DNA from: Thermoplasmata archaeon | GTDB lineage: Archaea; Thermoplasmatota; B47-G6; B47-G6B; 47-G6 | Assembly (NCBI GenBank): GCA_003663565.1 | Contig: QMTT01000008.1 | Location: forward strand, 1-9,504 | DNA: 9,504 nt | Direction of reading: 5' to 3' | Shown here: piece by piece, positions 6,217 to 9,504 of the stretch | How positions within the stretch are numbered: the first letter of the stretch is position 1 | Layout: the number at the start of each line of letters is the position of its first letter | The notes under the pieces: model-generated | Seen by the model: only the letters and a program-made list of their open reading frames with translations | The model's database searches: none | Told to the model about the DNA's origin: nothing | Position numbers and translations under genes: made by a program

Positions 6217-6228
6217 ATTTTATAAAAT
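6217..6228. repeat. 12-bp AT palindrome in the 219-base gap between the DUF123 and ASCH genes
   Basis: ATTTTATAAAAT is a perfect palindrome. It contains a TATA-like core readable on both strands and could be a bidirectional promoter element. No reading frame of convincing length or RNA gene follows on either side. The rest of the gap (6148-6366) is A/T-rich and holds only the DUF123 promoter and the T-rich end of the ASCH gene. Confidence 0.2.
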
Positions 6229-6339
6229 ACACTCTTGAAGCACAAATTAAAAATTATGGAAAAAAGAAGCTAGACAAACGTTCATTTCATAATATGCTAG
6301 GAAAGCTCTTTTCAGGGCAAAAGTCCTTGGTATAAAAGG

Positions 6340-6366
6340 TTAATTTTAAAATTCAAACAAACAAAT
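6340..6366 (-). terminator. T-rich 3' end of the tmcA-ASCH operon
   Basis: Straight after the ASCH stop codon the minus strand reads ATTTGTTTGTTTG and then AATTTTAAAATTAACC. The run of TTTG units and T4 tract is a plausible archaeal termination region. There is no strong hairpin. Confidence 0.3.
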
Positions 6367-6678
6367 TTATATTAACTCAAACTCTATAAGAGTAAATTCA
6401 GCATCCTCTGGGAACTCCCCGTAGTATTGGACAAGATCTTTTTTCAAGTCCTCTTTTGAGATAAATCCGTCCCTTTTAATCTCGTCGTCCGTGAGCTCAT
6501 TCCATTTCAAGTATTTTATGTTCTTGATCTTTGCAAGACCTATGAAGTTATTTCCAACGTAAACCTCGACTATGTCTCCTGGAGAGTACTCCTCCTTTTT
6601 TCCAAGCCTAAGCGTTGTAGTCTTACTTCCTGAGAGTATTTTGCTTAGGTATTTTGCATCAAACTTTAACTTCTTCAT
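6367..6678 (-). CDS. ASCH-domain RNA-binding or N4-acetylcytidine amidohydrolase-like protein (YqfB type)
   Basis: A 103-aa single ASCH domain, the same length as E. coli YqfB. The family core is clear: LKFDAKYLSKILSGSKTTTLR (4-24), YSPGDIVEV (31-39), GLAKIKNIK (47-55), a DGF.SKEDL segment (70-78) and a final FTLIEFELI. ASCH domains are PUA-like and bind RNA or modified nucleosides. E. coli YqfB is reported to hydrolyse N4-acetylcytidine using Lys21, Thr24 and Glu74. Aligned from memory, K19 and T22 match the first two, while Glu74 falls near D70-G71, so catalysis is not assured. Its ATG lies inside tmcA and the genes overlap by 20 bases. GGTGA six bases before the ATG gives it its own ribosome binding site. 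The overlap with an acetylcytidine-forming enzyme suggests a role in the same pathway (eraser, reader or salvage), which is inference. Confidence 0.85.
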   Translation of the reverse strand: MKKLKFDAKYLSKILSGSKTTTLRLGKKEEYSPGDIVEVYVGNNFIGLAKIKNIKYLKWNELTDDEIKRDGFISKEDLKKDLVQYYGEFPEDAEFTLIEFELI

Positions 6679-8902
6679 ACGTGCTCACCAGCTTTTTCAT
6701 TATGTCCTTCAGTTCTATAAGTATCGTTGTAGGACTCAATCTGAAGTATTTGGCAATGTCACTTATAGGCCAACACTGCAAGACACGCATTATGAGAATT
6801 TTTTCTTCCCTTCCCGTGAGCTCAACACGCCTGTCACTATCTAAGAAGTACGTCAGTGTGAGCTCCCTTGCAATGTCCCTCGCGACCTCATAGGTAAGGG
6901 GACCAAAGGCATACGCCCAAGCTCTTTCCTTTTGTTTTGGTGTGAACCTTGCTCTCCACTTTAACGTATGCACTCTTGCAAGAAGCCTCACAATAGGTAT
7001 TTCAAGATCCCTGTACGTATCTTCAAGGCTCTCGAAGACCCTAATGACAAACTCGTTACATGCTGTCTCAACGTATTCCCTCACGTAGCTCTTAAGGGGT
7101 TTTATTACGATTACTGAGTACTCTCCACTAACTTCATTTCTTATAGGAGCCATGTGTATTGGCTTATATCCATTCTTTACCCAGAAATTTAGAAGCCTGT
7201 GTGTTGCACCGAACCCGGATCCTATCCAGTCAACCTTGTCCTTAAACCTTTCTTCTATCATTTTAAGGGCTCGTGATCCAATACCACGATTCATGTTGTT
7301 AGGATGGACGGCTATTCTGACAACGCGTATTCCTTTGAACTTTGCAAACTCTTTGTATCTATAGTACTTCACCATTCTATCTGGGATCATGTGTCCGTTA
7401 ATTTTCTCTCCTCGAAGCATATCATCGGCAATCTCTAATGCGTCTCCCTCTATAGATATCTGCATCGAACAGACAACTTTCCCTTCATATAAAAGCATTA
7501 CAGGATAATGGTTAGGAGTATCCAAGAGGAGTGCTAGATCGTTGGGATTATTTCTATAATGTGCTAAGACAAATATGCTGAAGTACTCTCTCAGTAGTTT
7601 TTCATCCTTTACGAATTCGTATTTTGATGGCATGTAAAGTTCTAACTTATCAAGATCCTGTACTTCAACGTCCTCTGGCTCTGCATCTAGCAGAAGCACA
7701 TCGAAGAGGAATCTTTCTATAGGGTCATCTTTTGCGTATCTTATAGGTTCATGCATCTCGATAAGATCGAACTTTAATCCTTTTTCCTTCAGACTTCCCA
7801 TGAATCTTATAGAAAAGCCCCTCCCTGCGCCCTCATATCCGTGGATTGTTGATGAATATACAACCTTTGGAGCCTTTTTTAGTATCTTAAGAAGCATCGG
7901 CACTTGAAGGGATGCTGCCTCATCTACAATGAATATATCACCTTTCCTGCTAGATGCCTGAAGCGGCTTATAATATGAGATACTTCCCTTAGAACACTCT
8001 AAGTTTACTATGAGACCCTCACTATTCTTTGTAGTTTTCACTTTATGTCCATGAGCCTCTAGCATTTCTTGGGCAAATCTGAAGACTTCCATCACGTTCT
8101 CTGGATGAGGAGCTGTAAGTATTACCTTTATTTTCCTTTTACTATGATGCATATATGCAGCGAGAAATATCCCAAGCACTGAAGACTTCCCACGTCCTCT
8201 ATCTGCGATCATTATTTGGATTCTACTCTCATCTTTGAATAACCTTTCAAGTGTGTTAAGGGCATCGACTTGATCTTGTGTTAGACATTTCTTATAGAAT
8301 TTTTTGTTAAAGATACGTTCTGTGTTTTTGGGTATTTCTATGTTTCCAAGTTTTCTTTTTTTACCAACAGAAGTATCTCTTTTTACAATCTCCCCGTCTA
8401 CGATTATGGTAATCCCATCGTGCTCATAAAGCTTCCTTATGAATCTTTCCATGAAGTAATTATCCATGTCTTCAAGCCTATATGGATATGCGAGTATTTT
8501 CTTGTGATATTTTGTAAGTCTCCATTCGTTGGGGTGATCTCCAACAATTACGTAAAGGCCCCCTCCTTGTACAACACCACCTAAACGGCCAAGGTCATTT
8601 GGAAAGAACCCTCCCCTAAGATCCAGTAGCATGAGGTCCGCTGTTGTTCCCAAGGCTTTTATAGCCTCTTTCATTGGTGTTATAGGCCCTATGGACCATT
8701 CTGGGTCGTCAGAGAAGAACCATACACGTGGATCTCTTTTTAGTATCTTTTTTAGATATGAAAGAGCCTCATTTACGATAGCTGTTGCATACTCCTTTGC
8801 ATTCTTTCCTAAAACCACAATCATTCTTCTTTGGTAACTCTTTTGTGCTTTGTCTATAAGTTCCTTAGTATGTTCTTTAAGCTCATTGACAATGTCTGTC
8901 AT
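6659..8902 (-). CDS. tmcA: tRNA(Met) cytidine acetyltransferase TmcA (Nat10/Kre33 family RNA acetyltransferase)
   Basis: It forms N4-acetylcytidine in RNA using acetyl-CoA and ATP. In bacteria the target is the elongator tRNA(Met) wobble base; in hyperthermophilic archaea the homologue acetylates many sites in rRNA, tRNA and other RNAs. The 747-aa protein shows the full layout: N-terminal DUF1726-type domain (about 20-175), RecD-like helicase module with Walker A ADRGRGKSS (233-241) and Walker B IFIVDEAAS (323-331), GNAT domain (about 440-605) with acetyl-CoA loop RGIGS (539-543) after VRIAVHPNN, and a helical tRNA-binding region (about 605-690). Residues 695-740 add an HTH-like segment (LTGREEKIL...ISDIAKYFRLSPTTI). 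Start: GGTGAT five bases before the ATG. It is the first gene of a two-gene unit with the overlapping ASCH gene. No disruption is visible. Confidence 0.95.
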   Translation of the reverse strand: MTDIVNELKEHTKELIDKAQKSYQRRMIVVLGKNAKEYATAIVNEALSYLKKILKRDPRVWFFSDDPEWSIGPITPMKEAIKALGTTADLMLLDLRGGFFPNDLGRLGGVVQGGGLYVIVGDHPNEWRLTKYHKKILAYPYRLEDMDNYFMERFIRKLYEHDGITIIVDGEIVKRDTSVGKKRKLGNIEIPKNTERIFNKKFYKKCLTQDQVDALNTLERLFKDESRIQIMIADRGRGKSSVLGIFLAAYMHHSKRKIKVILTAPHPENVMEVFRFAQEMLEAHGHKVKTTKNSEGLIVNLECSKGSISYYKPLQASSRKGDIFIVDEAASLQVPMLLKILKKAPKVVYSSTIHGYEGAGRGFSIRFMGSLKEKGLKFDLIEMHEPIRYAKDDPIERFLFDVLLLDAEPEDVEVQDLDKLELYMPSKYEFVKDEKLLREYFSIFVLAHYRNNPNDLALLLDTPNHYPVMLLYEGKVVCSMQISIEGDALEIADDMLRGEKINGHMIPDRMVKYYRYKEFAKFKGIRVVRIAVHPNNMNRGIGSRALKMIEERFKDKVDWIGSGFGATHRLLNFWVKNGYKPIHMAPIRNEVSGEYSVIVIKPLKSYVREYVETACNEFVIRVFESLEDTYRDLEIPIVRLLARVHTLKWRARFTPKQKERAWAYAFGPLTYEVARDIARELTLTYFLDSDRRVELTGREEKILIMRVLQCWPISDIAKYFRLSPTTILIELKDIMKKLVSTYEEVKV

Positions 8903-8950
8903 CTCTTATCACCATCGCTGCACAATTGTAGATATGCTAAGTTAGTTTGG

Positions 8951-8958
8951 CTTTTATG
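8951..8958 (-). promoter_or_regulatory. Possible TATA box of the tmcA-ASCH operon
   Basis: The minus strand reads CATAAAAG, centred about 52 bases before the tmcA ATG. Transcription would start near 8929, giving a leader of about 27 bases that contains the GGTGAT ribosome binding site. It is a moderate match only. The AT-rich TATATAA-like stretch around 9061-9069 is another candidate for a longer leader. Confidence 0.35.
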
Positions 8959-8968
8959 TCACTCCTCC

Positions 8969-8987
8969 TCCCGACTATGTTTCGGGA
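8969..8987. repeat. 6-bp hairpin upstream of tmcA
   Basis: TCCCGA and TCGGGA flank a 7-base loop. The dyad lies 11 bases upstream of the possible tmcA TATA box, so it could be an operator. It would be part of the leader only if a more distant promoter is used. The rest of the 229-base gap (8903-9131) shows no reading frame or RNA gene that I can support. Confidence 0.25.
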
Positions 8988-9131
8988 TTCATCGTCATCG
9001 CCATAATATCTCTCTTAAGTTACTTAAACTCATCTAATAGTAAAATAGTGATTGCCTATGCTTTATATTTGAGTAACTACGGGAAACTTATGAAGTGCAT
9101 GTGGGCTTCTCCCTTCCGCGCCTCATTATGA

Positions 9132-9504
9132 TCAGCGTGTTATTGGGGCGGCCTTACGTGGGATGAGTATTATCCTCTCGCCCATGATGGTTATCCTGCC
9201 ATCATGGAGGCGGGAGAGCGTGTTTAGGCATGCGACATACTGTGCGTTGAGCTTGAAACCGCAATTCTCGCAGGCGAATTCCTCCTTGCTGATCCTGTTC
9301 CTCTTGCTCGCGTTCTCGTAGTGGGGCCTGTTATTGAGGTCTTTCTCGGGTCTATTCTCCTTGCTTCGAGTCCATATTCGTGGGATTTATGATCCAAGAG
9401 TTCTGTGAACTTTCTGTATGGGAGTGTTGATAGTCTGTGGTTGAGTTTTCTTGAGCGTGTCTTTTTCCCGTTCCTGAGGTCTCTTAGGTCTTTCCTCATG
9501 AGGC
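9132..9504 (-). pseudogene. tnpB: Decayed 3' part of a TnpB (IS605 OrfB) gene, frameshifted and missing a zinc knuckle
   Basis: The minus strand enters the window in an open frame reading LRDLRNGKKTRSRKLNHRL, YRKFTELLDHKSHEYGLEAR and IDPRKTS. These are the helical stretch and the conserved IDPR.TS that precede the zinc ribbon of TnpB. The protein then continues in another frame as DLNNRPHYENASKRNR, FACENCGFKLNAQYVACLN and a terminal IPRKAAPITR, ending at the stop 9132-9134. The change of frame lies near 9331-9345, and the first Cys-x-x-Cys knuckle expected after IDPR.TS is absent, so a small deletion with a frame change is the simplest explanation. The second knuckle (CENCG) and the RuvC III Asp context (ACLN replacing the usual A.N) remain. 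It is visibly richer in G+C than its neighbours, unlike the left TnpB, which fits a transferred element. It continues beyond the window. Confidence 0.75.
9183..9206 (-). repeat. Hairpin in the 3' end of the tnpB remnant (possible guide-RNA scaffold element)
   Basis: CATGATGG and CCATCATG pair around an 8-base loop. Beyond a 2-base bulge the stem continues with CGCC/GGCG and CTCT/AGAG. TnpB guide (omega/re) RNAs overlap the 3' end of tnpB and are rich in such stems, so this may be part of the old scaffold. It also encodes the RLHDGRITIMGE segment, so codon content alone could have produced it. Confidence 0.35.

Noticed and set aside
8971..8986. 5-bp stem with a 7-base loop resembling a tRNA anticodon arm
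   Set aside because: No acceptor, D or T arm is found around it, and position 37 of the loop would be a T.
8995..9025. Possible C/D sRNA on the minus strand (repeated CGATGA) and a 9-codon frame ahead of tmcA
   Set aside because: Both C-like boxes have a mismatch and no D or D' box occurs at a suitable distance. The tiny frame (MAMTMNPET) has no support.
9224..9499. Single 91-aa protein read from the ATG at 9499
   Set aside because: Only the first two thirds match TnpB; the rest (TRTRARGTG...) is out-of-frame translation after the deletion, and the frame is open upstream of that ATG.
1..9504. CRISPR array or tRNA genes
   Set aside because: No regularly spaced repeats and no tRNA-like GGTTC/cloverleaf pattern were found on either strand.

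Overview
The window looks like a low-G+C, probably thermophilic archaeon. The evidence is an archaeal-type preflagellin (class III signal) peptidase, a TmcA with the archaeal domain layout, a DUF123 protein, a C/D box guide RNA, GGTGA-type ribosome binding sites and AT-rich TATA boxes 20-30 bases ahead of likely starts. A thermoproteote (crenarchaeon) such as a Desulfurococcales relative is my best guess, but the sequence alone does not fix the genus.

All protein genes run on the minus strand, so transcription goes from high to low coordinates. From the right: a decayed, more G+C-rich TnpB (IS605 OrfB) 3' end (9132-9504); tmcA (6659-8902) overlapping an ASCH-domain gene (6367-6678); a DUF123 GIY-YIG-like gene (5713-6147) overlapping a small helical protein of unknown function (5415-5723); a class II (adenosylcobalamin) ribonucleotide reductase carrying an intein (1505-5182); the preflagellin peptidase (596-1345); and the 5' part of a second, apparently intact TnpB (1-383). 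The only plus-strand gene I can support is a C/D box sRNA (about 523-596), set against the 3' end of the peptidase gene. It has its own TATA box, both box pairs, two 12-nt guides and a closing stem.

No gene-free stretch exceeds 300 bases. The five gaps hold promoters, the sRNA and some small dyads; I see no tRNA, CRISPR array or riboswitch in them.

The most interesting points are: (1) tmcA, which writes N4-acetylcytidine, overlaps by 20 nt an ASCH gene of the same size and core motif as E. coli YqfB, reported to hydrolyse N4-acetylcytidine, suggesting a linked writer and eraser/reader pair; (2) the unlisted C/D box sRNA; (3) the intein splits the NxCxE active site of the reductase directly before the thiyl-radical cysteine and ends in Tyr-Asp instead of the usual His-Asn; (4) an 8-bp dyad brackets the reductase TATA box like an operator. 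The flanking TnpB genes mark the region as one visited by IS605-type elements.
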